This document shows, piece after piece, positions 1 through 7,012 of a DNA stretch of 19,556 nt. How positions within the stretch are numbered: the first letter of the stretch is position 1; every line of letters begins with the position of its first letter. The notes below the pieces were generated by a model that was not told where the DNA came from, did no database searches, and saw only the letters and a program-made list of their open reading frames with translations. Both the position numbers and the translations under genes were made by a program. This DNA is from Nitrospinota bacterium. Lineage in GTDB: Bacteria > Nitrospinota > Nitrospinia > Nitrospinales > Nitrospinaceae. The DNA lies in contig JAPUGN010000080.1 of the NCBI GenBank assembly GCA_027298165.1, forward strand, positions 1 through 19,556. The letters run 5' to 3'.

Positions 1-336
1 GTGTTTGTCGATGGTGAGGGCCAGCGGTACCTGGATGTAAAACGATCCTTTCACTCGGCCTTGAGGAAAGCCGGGATCAAGCATTTAACTTTTCATGACT
101 TGAGGCACACCTTTGCAAGCCAGTTGGTTATGAAAGGGGTGGATATTGCCACCATCAAGGAATTGCTTGGTCACAAGACTTTGACCATGACCTTGAGGTA
201 CGCCCACCTTGCCCCAAGTCACAAAGTAAGTGCAGTAGAATTACTGGATGGAAACGTCCAAATGAAATCTAGTGCACAAAAAGTGCACAATCCTACCATT
301 TCGAACCAACCTCGAAAAGCTAACCAATTAATTTAA
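1..336 (+). CDS. Tyrosine recombinase/phage-type integrase, C-terminal part (5' truncated by window edge)
   Basis: This is the catalytic end of a tyrosine recombinase that integrates or excises mobile DNA by strand exchange at att sites. The visible 111 residues hold the family's C-terminal motifs in order: HDLRHTFAS (box II H-x-x-R, about residues 32-40), LLGHKT (the later His, about 55-60) and TLRYAHL (nucleophilic Tyr near residue 67). The N-terminal SAM-like core-binding domain and the first catalytic Arg lie upstream of the window, so the in-frame GTG at base 1 is not taken as the true start. The tail after the Tyr is about 40 residues and poorly conserved. The stop codon is one base from the 3' end of a convergent tRNA-Ala gene, the typical arrangement of an element inserted at a tRNA 3' end. 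Confidence in the family is high; which type of element it belongs to cannot be said. Confidence 0.93.
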   Translation: MFVDGEGQRYLDVKRSFHSALRKAGIKHLTFHDLRHTFASQLVMKGVDIATIKELLGHKTLTMTLRYAHLAPSHKVSAVELLDGNVQMKSSAQKVHNPTISNQPRKANQLI

Positions 337-341
337 TTGGT
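323..341. repeat. 8-bp inverted repeat spanning the integrase stop and the tRNA 3' CCA
   Basis: The arms ACCAATTA (323-330) and TAATTGGT (334-341) are perfect inverted copies separated by ATT. The right arm covers the integrase stop codon and the encoded CCA end plus discriminator base of the tRNA. It could be a core-type recombinase binding site at the element border, or simply a weak AT-rich hairpin. The function is inferred. Confidence 0.5.
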
Positions 342-366
342 GGAGCTGGGGGGATTCGAACCCCCG
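338..366. other. Candidate attachment site (tRNA 3' end)
   Basis: Tyrosine integrases of tRNA-targeted elements usually recombine within the 3' half of the tRNA (T arm to CCA). Here the integrase stop is directly next to that end, so the att core should lie in about this interval. The second copy, which would prove it, would be at the far end of the element to the left and is not in the window. Confidence 0.4.
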
Positions 367-413
367 GCCTCTTGAGTGCGATTCAAGCGCGCTCCCAACT
401 GCGCCACAGCCCC
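338..413 (-). tRNA. tRNA-Ala (anticodon CGC), CCA encoded
   Basis: On the minus strand the 76 bases fold into a complete cloverleaf. The acceptor stem is GGGGCTG with CAGCTCC, the D stem GCGC/GCGC, the anticodon stem CTTGA/TCAAG, the variable loop five bases, and the T arm GGGGG-TTCGAAT-CCCCC, followed by discriminator A and an encoded CCA. The loop ATCGCAC puts CGC at positions 34-36 (bases 378-380), which reads the alanine codon GCG. The G3-U70 wobble pair, the main identity element for alanyl-tRNA synthetase, is present and supports the call. The 3' end faces the integrase gene one base away. Confidence 0.96.
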
Positions 414-440
414 AGGTTCTTCGTGCGTGGAAATATCATA

Positions 441-1394
441 TCATATGAACTGGCCCTGCGCCGAGTAGTTGAGGTAAACTTGGCCAGTCAGAGAGCCGAC
501 TTTGTATTTGCGGGCGAGCCGCTTGATCAGTGTGACGGGTTTCATGAGTGGCACGGATTTCTTGCGGTAATCTTCGATAGCTTTGACTATATTGTGTTGT
601 TCCGCTTCCGATAATGACTTTTTTAAAATCCTGAACATATGATTTAAAACGGCGGCGTTTTTATTGACCGTGGTTTTGTAGGTGAACGCCTGCATGAACG
701 GTTCGGTGTAACGGGTTTTCAATTGCGCAGGAGAATACCTATGGGCGCGCTCGATCAACTTTGCGAGTGCGGTTTCATGTTTGCGGCTGTGGGCCATCAA
801 GAGATACTTGTGCGCCTTGTGAAACTCCGCCAATGTCTTTTGCGACAACCGGTCGCTCAACAATTGCGCCAGCCGGTGGTACGCAAACACACGGGTGATA
901 AATAGTTCGCGCACCCGCGCGTCCTGCAGACGGTCCTCGTCCTCCACCGGGATGTGTGAGAATTGCCGCATGAAAAGATCGGCGAACAGGCCGCGTCCTT
1001 GGGTAGCGGTTTTTCCATTTTTAGCGGTGACCGGGATACGGGCCACGCCACAGGAAGGCGACCTCGATTTAAAAATGTAGCCGCACACGCCCAGCTTCGC
1101 CAACTCCCGTAACCGCTTGCGCGCGTACCGGGTCATACGCGCTGTCCAGTCGGTTGCCGATTCGGTGCCCACCATGCGGGGAGACCGGACATTTCCCATC
1201 AACCGCACTGCCTCGCGAGGGATGCCCATGCCACTTTCAACTTCCGGGCAGGTCGGTACCCATTCAAATATCCGCCCCAGCTGATTCTTCACGGTTCGGT
1301 TCCGTTTGTGGCCGCCGTCCCAGCGCACCTTTTCCCCCAGCAGGCAACTGCTGACGCCGACCTTGATTTTGAATTCAGGATTGCGGAAGGGCAT
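441..1394 (-). CDS. DUF523-DUF1722 (YbgA-type) protein
   Basis: A two-domain protein of about 317 residues. The N-terminal DUF523 part (about residues 10-155) has conserved cysteines: SSCLLGEKVRWDG (C17), PTCPEVESGMG (C49) and SRSPSCG (C115). Members of DUF523 are known as Fe-S-dependent thiouracil desulfidases (TudS), and three such cysteines are expected to hold the cluster. The C-terminal DUF1722 part (about 160-310) contains ELFITRVFAYHRL, FHKAHKYLLMAHS and KTTVNKNAAVLNH, as in E. coli YbgA. The exact substrate is unknown; sulfur removal from thiolated bases is an inference from DUF523. An ATG at 1394 is preferred; a TTG one codon upstream is also possible, as an AGAGGG ribosome site serves either. 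It is transcribed away from the HPt gene and ends 27 bases before the tRNA. Confidence 0.9.
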   Translation of the reverse strand: MPFRNPEFKIKVGVSSCLLGEKVRWDGGHKRNRTVKNQLGRIFEWVPTCPEVESGMGIPREAVRLMGNVRSPRMVGTESATDWTARMTRYARKRLRELAKLGVCGYIFKSRSPSCGVARIPVTAKNGKTATQGRGLFADLFMRQFSHIPVEDEDRLQDARVRELFITRVFAYHRLAQLLSDRLSQKTLAEFHKAHKYLLMAHSRKHETALAKLIERAHRYSPAQLKTRYTEPFMQAFTYKTTVNKNAAVLNHMFRILKKSLSEAEQHNIVKAIEDYRKKSVPLMKPVTLIKRLARKYKVGSLTGQVYLNYSAQGQFI

Positions 1395-1429
1395 CAAACC
1401 GTTCCCTCTAATGAAGAGATATAATAGTT

Positions 1430-1457
1430 ATCATATCAGAGCGCGGGCGGGTTTTAA
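1430..1457 (-). promoter_or_regulatory. Possible promoter of the YbgA-type gene
   Basis: Read on the minus strand, TTAAAA (1457-1452) and TATGAT (1435-1430) are separated by 16 bases. The -10 matches the consensus at five of six positions, the -35 at four. It lies 36 bases before the ATG. The call rests on consensus resemblance only. Confidence 0.3.
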
Positions 1458-1634
1458 TTCGGAATCCCGTATGCGCTAAAATAAGCTTGCGGGCTGTTGG
1501 GCGAGGCGGTATGTTGGAACCAACAGGCGTGCGCTTTCCCGAATCCATGGATGCCCCAGAATATTCAAGCCTCTCCCATCATATGTGGGGCATTCTTCCT
1601 GCCATCCCCTTTTGCCTTGGGCATTCAAGCCTTC

Positions 1635-2333
1635 ATGAAAATTTTGGTCATCGATACCGACAGCGAACGGGTCCGCAGCCTGAAAACTCTGGAGTCCGAA
1701 AGCCATCTCGTTCAGACTTTCGGGACCTGGTCCGAGGCGCGGCCGTTTCTCGACCAGGTGACTTTCCAGATACTGGTGCTGGGTCCGGAACAAATATCCG
1801 GAAAGGCTGTAACGGCGATTTCCGAATGGCGGAAATCACTCGGAGAAAAACCCTCTCCCTGGGTAGTGGCATTGGGACCCAGGCAGGATACGCCGACTGG
1901 AATCGATCACTTTCTCCAAATGCCGATTGATGAAAAAACGGTATCGGCGCTACCGGGTCTGGCCGCTGTGCCGCCGGAACCGGATGCCATCGATTACCCC
2001 GCCGCCCTGGAAATATGCGACGGCGACGAAGATCTGTTGCGTGAAATCGCGGACATCTATTTGGCGGACGGCCCGCAACGAATGGAACGGTTGATCCGCG
2101 CCAAAGACGATAGTAACTGGGAGGACGTTCAGGAAGCCGCGCATTTAATTAAAGGGTCCGCCCTGAATTTGTCCGCCGAAACCCTGCGCATCGCCGCCGG
2201 GAATCTCGAACGTGCCGGAAAGGCCGGGAACCAGGCGCACATTCTCTTCTGGTACGAACAGGTGGTGTATGAATTCCAACGGCTGGAAAGTCGATTGAGG
2301 GGTCGGCTGGGAGGTCCGGCGGCCTCTCTATAA
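1635..2333 (+). CDS. Degenerate receiver-HPt phosphotransfer protein
   Basis: A 232-residue soluble protein. The N-terminus (1-105) begins like a response-regulator receiver (MKILVIDTDSE, with acidic residues at 7 and 9). At the place of the phospho-accepting Asp after strand 3 (ILVLGPEQ) the residue is Gly, so the receiver is probably not phosphorylated. The C-terminal part (about 115-220) is a histidine phosphotransfer helix bundle with the signature EAAHLIKGSALNLSA; His170 is the expected phospho-acceptor, preceded by the usual D-L-L-REIADIYLAD helix. It should pass phosphate between a hybrid kinase and a response regulator, but no kinase is nearby. The ATG at 1635 starts the receiver fold exactly; the frame is open upstream, but that extension looks like non-coding sequence. 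No clear ribosome site precedes it. Confidence 0.8.
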   Translation: MKILVIDTDSERVRSLKTLESESHLVQTFGTWSEARPFLDQVTFQILVLGPEQISGKAVTAISEWRKSLGEKPSPWVVALGPRQDTPTGIDHFLQMPIDEKTVSALPGLAAVPPEPDAIDYPAALEICDGDEDLLREIADIYLADGPQRMERLIRAKDDSNWEDVQEAAHLIKGSALNLSAETLRIAAGNLERAGKAGNQAHILFWYEQVVYEFQRLESRLRGRLGGPAASL

Positions 2334-2425
2334 ATCGTTCCAATAAAAGGGTTTTTAAGTTACCCGAAAGCCTGTGCTGGAAAATCCTTGCAACTTCCCC
2401 GGGGATTGTGTACAAAACTAAACTC

Positions 2426-2454
2426 TGTTCAAATCCGCCGGGTTGGGATACACT
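2426..2454 (+). promoter_or_regulatory. Possible rpsT promoter
   Basis: TGTTCA and TACACT lie 17 bases apart, 42 bases before the TTG start of rpsT. The -10 matches four of six consensus bases and the -35 only three. It is the best candidate in the 160-base gap but is weak. Confidence 0.25.
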
Positions 2455-2486
2455 ACCCCCTTCCGGTAGACCTGTTTATCCGTCAT

Positions 2487-2491
2487 GGAGG
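2487..2491 (+). promoter_or_regulatory. Ribosome binding site that fixes the rpsT TTG start
   Basis: GGAGG sits five bases before TTG at 2497. An in-frame ATG at 2485 overlaps this site, has no ribosome site of its own at a normal distance, and would add four residues absent from the family. The TTG is therefore the likely start. Confidence 0.8.
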
Positions 2492-2496
2492 TTTCA

Positions 2497-2769
2497 TTGG
2501 CCAATCATAAGTCCGCAATCAAACGTAATCGGCAGAACGAGAAGCGCAGTATCCGCAACCGGGGTCTTCGCACGCAGATAAAAAGCCATACCAAGAAGGT
2601 GCTCGCTGCCCTGGAAGAGAAAAATGTAGAAGAAGCCCAGAAGAGTTTGAAAGAAGCTTCGACGGTTATTTCCAAAGTGGCCAGCAAGGGTGTTCTGCAT
2701 TCGCGTACCGCGTCCCGGAAAATTTCCGGTCTCGCCAAAAAGGTTCACCAGTTGTCAGCCGCCGGCTGA
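2497..2769 (+). CDS. rpsT: 30S ribosomal protein S20
   Basis: S20 binds 16S rRNA early in assembly of the small subunit. The protein is 90 residues, close to the usual 85-90. It begins with the family signature (M)ANHKSAIKRNRQNEKR, then a lysine/arginine-rich helical body with IKSHTKKVLAALEEKN, and ends with GVLHSRTASRKISGLAKKV. The start is TTG, read as Met, chosen because GGAGG lies five bases upstream and the family always begins MANHKSA. It stands alone as a plus-strand gene; its 3' end overlaps that of the convergent holA by about 13-25 bases, depending on the holA reading frame. Base composition matches its neighbours. Confidence 0.97.
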   Translation: MANHKSAIKRNRQNEKRSIRNRGLRTQIKSHTKKVLAALEEKNVEEAQKSLKEASTVISKVASKGVLHSRTASRKISGLAKKVHQLSAAG

Positions 2770-3758
2770 ACACAACCGCAACACCAGCGTTTCAAGAATC
2801 CCCTCCGGCGCCTTGCCGGAACCTTTGAGTTCCCGGTCCGCCTTAAACAGGCTTCGGAATCCCTCCCGCAATTGTCCTTCGCTGAATTTTCCCGTATACC
2901 GCAGGGCCTGATCCGCCTGAAACGGCGCGATGCCCATTTTCTGCGCGATGCGCGAGGGGGGGTGCCGGTGGTTTGATGGTGCTTGACCTCCCAGATCAGA
3001 CGAAACTGCCAGGCGATCATTCCCAGCAGTTTGACCGGCGGTTCGCCGTGTGACAAATGGTTGCGCAAAATGCTGAGGGCCCGGGCCGGATTTTTCGCTT
3101 TCAAGGCATCGGTCAGGTCGAACACGTTTTCCAGCCGCGTCTCCCCGACCACGTCCATGACCGCCTGCTCGTCGATCGATTGGGTCCTGCCGACGAAGGT
3201 CATGACCTTTTCCAGTTCGCCCGCCAGCAGGCCGGGCTTGAGCCCGACCCGCCCGACCATCAACCGCGCCGCGCCCGCGGTCAACGTGCGTCCTGTCTCC
3301 TTCGCGCGGTTTTTCAGCCAGGCCACCAATGCCGGTTCACCGGGGGAGGTGCATTCTCCCGCGCCTTTTAACTTGGTCAGCGCCTTATACACTTTCCGTT
3401 TGCGGTCGGCTTTGCGGGCGGTCAGCACCAGGCAGGCATCCGGAACGGGATCGGAGACATAGTCGAGTAGGGGCGGAACGTTAGCGTCCTCCCATTTGAA
3501 TTCATCGAGGCCACGGACGATCACCAGTTTTTCCCCGCCGAAAAATGAGAGAGTTTTGCAAGCGCCGATCCATTCGTGGACGGTGCTGGCTTTCGCCTCG
3601 AAGGTTTCGAAATTGAAATCCCGGTTGTCCGGCGTGATCCATCGCCGCGTCAGCGCGGCGATGAGTTCCCTCTGGAAAAAATCCTCCTCGCCGTAAAGAA
3701 AATAGACGGGATACGGGGTGCCCGAGTCGAGTTGCTGGATCAGTTCCAATGCCGTCAT
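2755..3758 (-). CDS. holA: DNA polymerase III delta subunit (apparent frameshift near 2956-2962)
   Basis: Delta opens the sliding clamp within the clamp-loader complex. Residues 1-268 in the starting frame match HolA: YPVYFLYGEEDFFQREL at the N-terminus, then VLTARKADRKRKVYKAL, LKPGLLAGELEKV and NVFDLTDALKAKNPARAL. After TGTPP at residue 268 the frame turns into an arginine-rich, unrelated tail that runs to 2745. The true C-terminal domain (KMGIAPFQADQALRYTGKF to ETLVLRLCSAGG) is in another frame and ends at 2755. Joining them needs one extra C, or a -1 slip, at a run of seven C on the coding strand, giving about 334 residues, the normal length. The start follows the lptE stop by 12 bases, so it is the last gene of leuS-lptE-holA. 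An assembly error is the simplest cause; true frameshifting is possible. Confidence 0.9.
2956..2962 (-). other. Homopolymer at the holA frame break
   Basis: Seven G on the plus strand read as seven C in the holA message. In the starting frame the codons are ACC CCC CCT. Preceded by C, this also fits the X-XXY-YYZ pattern of -1 slippery heptamers (C CCC CCT). Eight C would restore the family's reading frame. Confidence 0.75.
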
Positions 3759-3770
3759 AAGGCGTTCCGT

Positions 3771-4292
3771 TTAAAATTTATCGTTGACCAGGCTGACCAG
3801 TCGCTGGGACAGCACCCGGTACGCCTGGGTCAGGGCTTCCTGCCGCGAGGCCTCCGAACTGATGACGCTGTCGTCAGCCACATAATCCCAGCGGGTGTCT
3901 AAAGTTTGATCGAGGTAGGTCTCGTTGTTTACCCGCTCCACCACCTTGACCTCGGCGCCAAAATACACCCAGTATTCAATAGCCACATCAAAATTATTGA
4001 AGGCCACCGCGCGAATCGAATACCGGGTGAGGGTGCCGGTCATCACCAGGTCCGCTTTGCTCTGGTCGTTCACCAGGCGCAGGCGGCCATCGGTGATGAA
4101 CGCGCGCCGGAGTGCCTCGGTGAACGGCCGCTGGAGGGCGGGCTCGTTGGATTGATTATCGAATATGGGGATGGCGATGGTCTTCAGGTGCGGCGGTAGT
4201 TGGCTGGATCCTTTGCCCACCAGATGATATCCACATCCCCACAGCGTCAGGCTCAACGCCAGTGCCAGCCATAACGTCTTGTGGGCGTTCAT
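3771..4292 (-). CDS. lptE: LPS-assembly lipoprotein LptE
   Basis: LptE plugs the LptD barrel and helps insert LPS into the outer leaflet of the outer membrane. The 173-residue protein has a lipoprotein signal (hydrophobic LWLALALSLTLWG, then lipidated Cys20 followed by GYHLVG). The mature part shows the family pattern: LKTIAIPIFDNQSNEPALQ, TEALRRAFITDGRLRLV, ADLVMTGTLTRYSIRAV and a C-terminal helix with EASRQEALTQAYRVL. ATG at 4292 is chosen since AAGG lies eight bases upstream; an ATG two codons earlier is too close to it. The gene sits ten bases after leuS and 12 before holA, an order common in Gram-negatives. Length is typical. Confidence 0.92.
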   Translation of the reverse strand: MNAHKTLWLALALSLTLWGCGYHLVGKGSSQLPPHLKTIAIPIFDNQSNEPALQRPFTEALRRAFITDGRLRLVNDQSKADLVMTGTLTRYSIRAVAFNNFDVAIEYWVYFGAEVKVVERVNNETYLDQTLDTRWDYVADDSVISSEASRQEALTQAYRVLSQRLVSLVNDKF

Positions 4293-4302
4293 AGGCATTC
4301 CC

Positions 4303-6807
4303 TTACTTAACCACGATGTTGACAAGTTTTTTGGGAACCACGATGACTTTTTTCACTTCCTTGCCATCGGTCCATTCCTGGATGCGCGGGTCCTCCAGGC
4401 TTTTCGCTTTCAGCGATTCTTCATCGATGCCCTCGGCCACGGACAGCTTCTGCCGCACCTTGCCGTTGACCTGGATGACGATTTCGATTTCGTCGGTGCG
4501 CAGATATTCTTCATTATACTCCGGCCAGCCCGCCTTAAGCGTGGTTCCCTTGTTACCCATTTGCTCCCACATTTCCTCCGTGATGTGCGGGGCGAACGGC
4601 GCCAGCAATAGGATCAGCGTCTCCATGGCCTCTTTGAATAACGCCTGCCCTTTGGTGGAAGGATCGTGTGTGTGATTCATCTCTCCTTCGAAGAATTTTT
4701 GGAGGTGATTCACAAATTCCATGATGGCGGCGATGGCGGTGTTGAACTGCATGCGCTTTTCGATGTCCTCTGTCACGCGCTTGATCGTGACATGGATCAT
4801 CCGCCGCAGTTCCTTTAATTTGATCTGAAGCTCTGCCCCCGTATCGTCTCCTACCGGCTTGGAATCGAAAATATTTTTTGAACCCTCAAAAAGCCGCCAT
4901 ACCCGCTTTAAAAATCTAAAACTGCCTTCCACCCCCTGATCGCTCCATTCCAGTTGTTTTGTGGGCGGTGCGGCAAACAGGATGAACAGGCGCGCCGTGT
5001 CCGTGCCGTAACGGTCGATGATGTGATCGGGGTCCACCACGTTGCCTTTCGACTTCGACATCTTCGCACCGTCCTTGATCACCATGCCCTGGGTCAACAG
5101 GTGAACAAACGGCTCCTTCGATGCCACCAGGCCCATGTCGCGGAACACCTGATGAAAGAATCGCGAGTACAACAGATGCAAAATGGCATGCTCGATGCCG
5201 CCGATGTACTGATCCACCGCCATCCAGTAGCGGTTGCTGTCTTTTGAAAACGGCGCCTTCTTCTCGTGCGGCGAAGTGAAGCGGTCGAAATACCACGACG
5301 AACAGATGAAGGTGTCGAGCGTATCGGTCTCGCGTTTCGCAGGAGCCTTGCATTTTGGGCAGGGGACATTGATAAACGAGTCGAGCGTTTTGAGCGGCGA
5401 CTGGCCCTTGTCTCCCAATTGCGCGTCGAGCGGTAGAATCACCGGCAGGTCTTTATAAGGCACCGGCACGGTACCGCATTTTTCACAGAAGATGATCGGT
5501 ACCGGCGTGCCCCAGTAACGCTGGCGCGATACCCCCCAATCGCGCAGGCGAAACTGCACCGTGGCTTTCCCGATTTTTTTCGATTGCAGGTGTGCACACA
5601 CTTTCAGTTTGGCCTCGTCGTCCGCCAGCCCGTCGAACACGCCGGACTGGGTCATCGGCCCCAGCTCGGTCATGGCCTCTTTCAAATCGTCGGCGTTGGT
5701 GTTGCCATCGGGCGGCAGAATAACGACGCGGATGGGCAGGTCATATTTTTTGGCGAATTCAAAGTCGCGTTGATCGTGCGCGGGTACGGACATGATGGCG
5801 CCGGTGCCATAATCCATCAGCACAAAGTTGGCGGTCCATATCGGGATGGTCTCGCCGTTCAGGGGATTGACGGCATGCACGCCGGTGAAGACGCCGAGCT
5901 TTTCGCCGCCCTCGCTGGTGCGGGCGATCTTGTCCTGGCTTTTCACTTCTTTGATGAACGCGTCAATCGTCTTTTCCTGCGCCGTGCCACGCGACAGAGA
6001 GACGGTCAACGGATGCTCCGGCGCGAGTACCATGAACGTCGCGCCGTACAAGGTGTCCGGACGGGTGGTGAACACTTTGATCGACTCCTTTGAATCTTTG
6101 ATCTGAAAATCAACTTCCGCGCCGGTGCTCTTGCCGATCCAGTTTTTCTGCATGGTCAGCACCTGTTCCGGCCAGCCGCCTGCCAGATCCTTGCAGCCTT
6201 CGAGCAGGCGGTCGGCGTAGTCGGTGATTTTGAAGAACCAGCCTTCCTGCTGTTTTGGAACCACCTCGTTGTCGCACCGCCAGCATAGGCCGTCCACCAC
6301 CTGTTCGTTGGCCAGCACGGTATTACAGGATTCGCACCAGTTGACCTCGGAGTTTTTGCGGTAGACCAAGCCGCGCTCCATGAATTTCAGGAAGCACCAT
6401 TGGTTCCACTGGTAATTCTCCGGTTCGCAGGTGGTGATTTCGCGGGTCCAGTCGTAGCTGAGGCCGAGGCGCTTGATCTGCGCGGTCATGGCTCTGATAT
6501 TATCGTGCGTCCAGGTGTCGGGATGTGACTTGTTCTGGATCGCCGCGTTTTCCGCGGGCATGCCGAACGAGTCCCACCCGATGGGGTGCAGGACGTTCAA
6601 CCCCTTCATCATTTTGAATCGCGCCAGGGCGTCGCCGATGGTGTAGTTGCGCACGTGGCCCATATGGATGCGGCCCGAGGGGTAGGGGAACATCTCCAGC
6701 AGGTAATATTTGGGTTTCGAAGGGTCGGCCTCCACCTTGAAGGATTTCTCATCCTCCCAGCGTTTTTGCCACTTTTCTTCAATGGTTTTGGGGTCGTAAT
6801 CCGGCAT
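4303..6807 (-). CDS. leuS: Leucyl-tRNA synthetase
   Basis: A class I synthetase that charges tRNA-Leu and edits misactivated amino acids. The 834-residue protein is full length for a bacterial LeuRS. The HIGH motif appears as HMGH (48-51) within PYPSGRIHMGHVRNYT, and KMSKS lies at 582-586. The inserted CP1 editing domain holds TTRPDTLYGA (247-256) and the conserved Asp345 in SVPAHDQRD. Two cysteine pairs (158/161 with 175/178) form a probable zinc site before the editing domain, and CEKC/CPKC (441-444, 483-486) a second. The C-terminus has the anticodon-binding helices (APFAPHITEEMWEQ) and the small end domain (IEIVIQVNGKVRQKL). It is the first gene of leuS-lptE-holA, with GGGGA 10-14 bases upstream of the ATG. 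Confidence 0.98.
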   Translation of the reverse strand: MPDYDPKTIEEKWQKRWEDEKSFKVEADPSKPKYYLLEMFPYPSGRIHMGHVRNYTIGDALARFKMMKGLNVLHPIGWDSFGMPAENAAIQNKSHPDTWTHDNIRAMTAQIKRLGLSYDWTREITTCEPENYQWNQWCFLKFMERGLVYRKNSEVNWCESCNTVLANEQVVDGLCWRCDNEVVPKQQEGWFFKITDYADRLLEGCKDLAGGWPEQVLTMQKNWIGKSTGAEVDFQIKDSKESIKVFTTRPDTLYGATFMVLAPEHPLTVSLSRGTAQEKTIDAFIKEVKSQDKIARTSEGGEKLGVFTGVHAVNPLNGETIPIWTANFVLMDYGTGAIMSVPAHDQRDFEFAKKYDLPIRVVILPPDGNTNADDLKEAMTELGPMTQSGVFDGLADDEAKLKVCAHLQSKKIGKATVQFRLRDWGVSRQRYWGTPVPIIFCEKCGTVPVPYKDLPVILPLDAQLGDKGQSPLKTLDSFINVPCPKCKAPAKRETDTLDTFICSSWYFDRFTSPHEKKAPFSKDSNRYWMAVDQYIGGIEHAILHLLYSRFFHQVFRDMGLVASKEPFVHLLTQGMVIKDGAKMSKSKGNVVDPDHIIDRYGTDTARLFILFAAPPTKQLEWSDQGVEGSFRFLKRVWRLFEGSKNIFDSKPVGDDTGAELQIKLKELRRMIHVTIKRVTEDIEKRMQFNTAIAAIMEFVNHLQKFFEGEMNHTHDPSTKGQALFKEAMETLILLLAPFAPHITEEMWEQMGNKGTTLKAGWPEYNEEYLRTDEIEIVIQVNGKVRQKLSVAEGIDEESLKAKSLEDPRIQEWTDGKEVKKVIVVPKKLVNIVVK

Positions 6808-6853
6808 CTGTGTGAAATTCCCCAGGGGTTGGTTCGTGCAGTCAGAACGCCGT

Positions 6854-6859
6854 AGTGTA
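6854..6859 (-). promoter_or_regulatory. Possible -10 element upstream of leuS
   Basis: On the minus strand TACACT lies about 46 bases before the leuS ATG, the same hexamer as the candidate -10 of rpsT. No convincing -35 is seen at 16-18 bases. No T-box-like leader was found in the 205-base gap to merR. Confidence 0.25.
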
Positions 6860-6964
6860 GCGAAAATCCGGCTAATAATCCACCCTGCAGACAGTCCGCT
6901 TTTTGTTCATTAACGTGATTTTGAAAAGCTTTTCCGCCCCAATCAAATAGTGTTGCTTTCAGGC

Positions 6965-6996
6965 TTGACTCCGTACAATGGTACGGAGTGTATATT
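6965..6996 (+). promoter_or_regulatory. MerR-type promoter and operator
   Basis: TTGACT (-35, 6965-6970) and TATATT (-10, 6991-6996) are 20 bases apart, longer than the 17 of ordinary promoters, as expected for promoters that MerR untwists. Between and partly over them lies a perfect palindrome: ACTCCGTAC (6968-6976), AATG, GTACGGAGT (6981-6989). The core CCGTAC-N4-GTACGG is the same as in the mercury operators of Tn21/Tn501-type mer operons. The operator lies in front of merR itself, so the regulator and the four genes after it are probably induced together. Confidence 0.9.
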
Positions 6997-7012
6997 TCTT
7001 ACGAGGTGAATT

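Noticed and set aside
1487..1930. A 147-codon plus-strand frame overlapping the HPt gene
   Set aside because: The competing frame encodes the receiver-like fold and HPt motif; this one encodes nothing recognisable.
5584..6093. A 169-codon plus-strand frame inside leuS
   Set aside because: It lies opposite the intact, motif-rich LeuRS editing region and has no recognisable features.
6808..6964. T-box or other riboswitch before leuS
   Set aside because: No T-box sequence or long paired leader could be seen; the leader after the candidate -10 is only about 40 bases.
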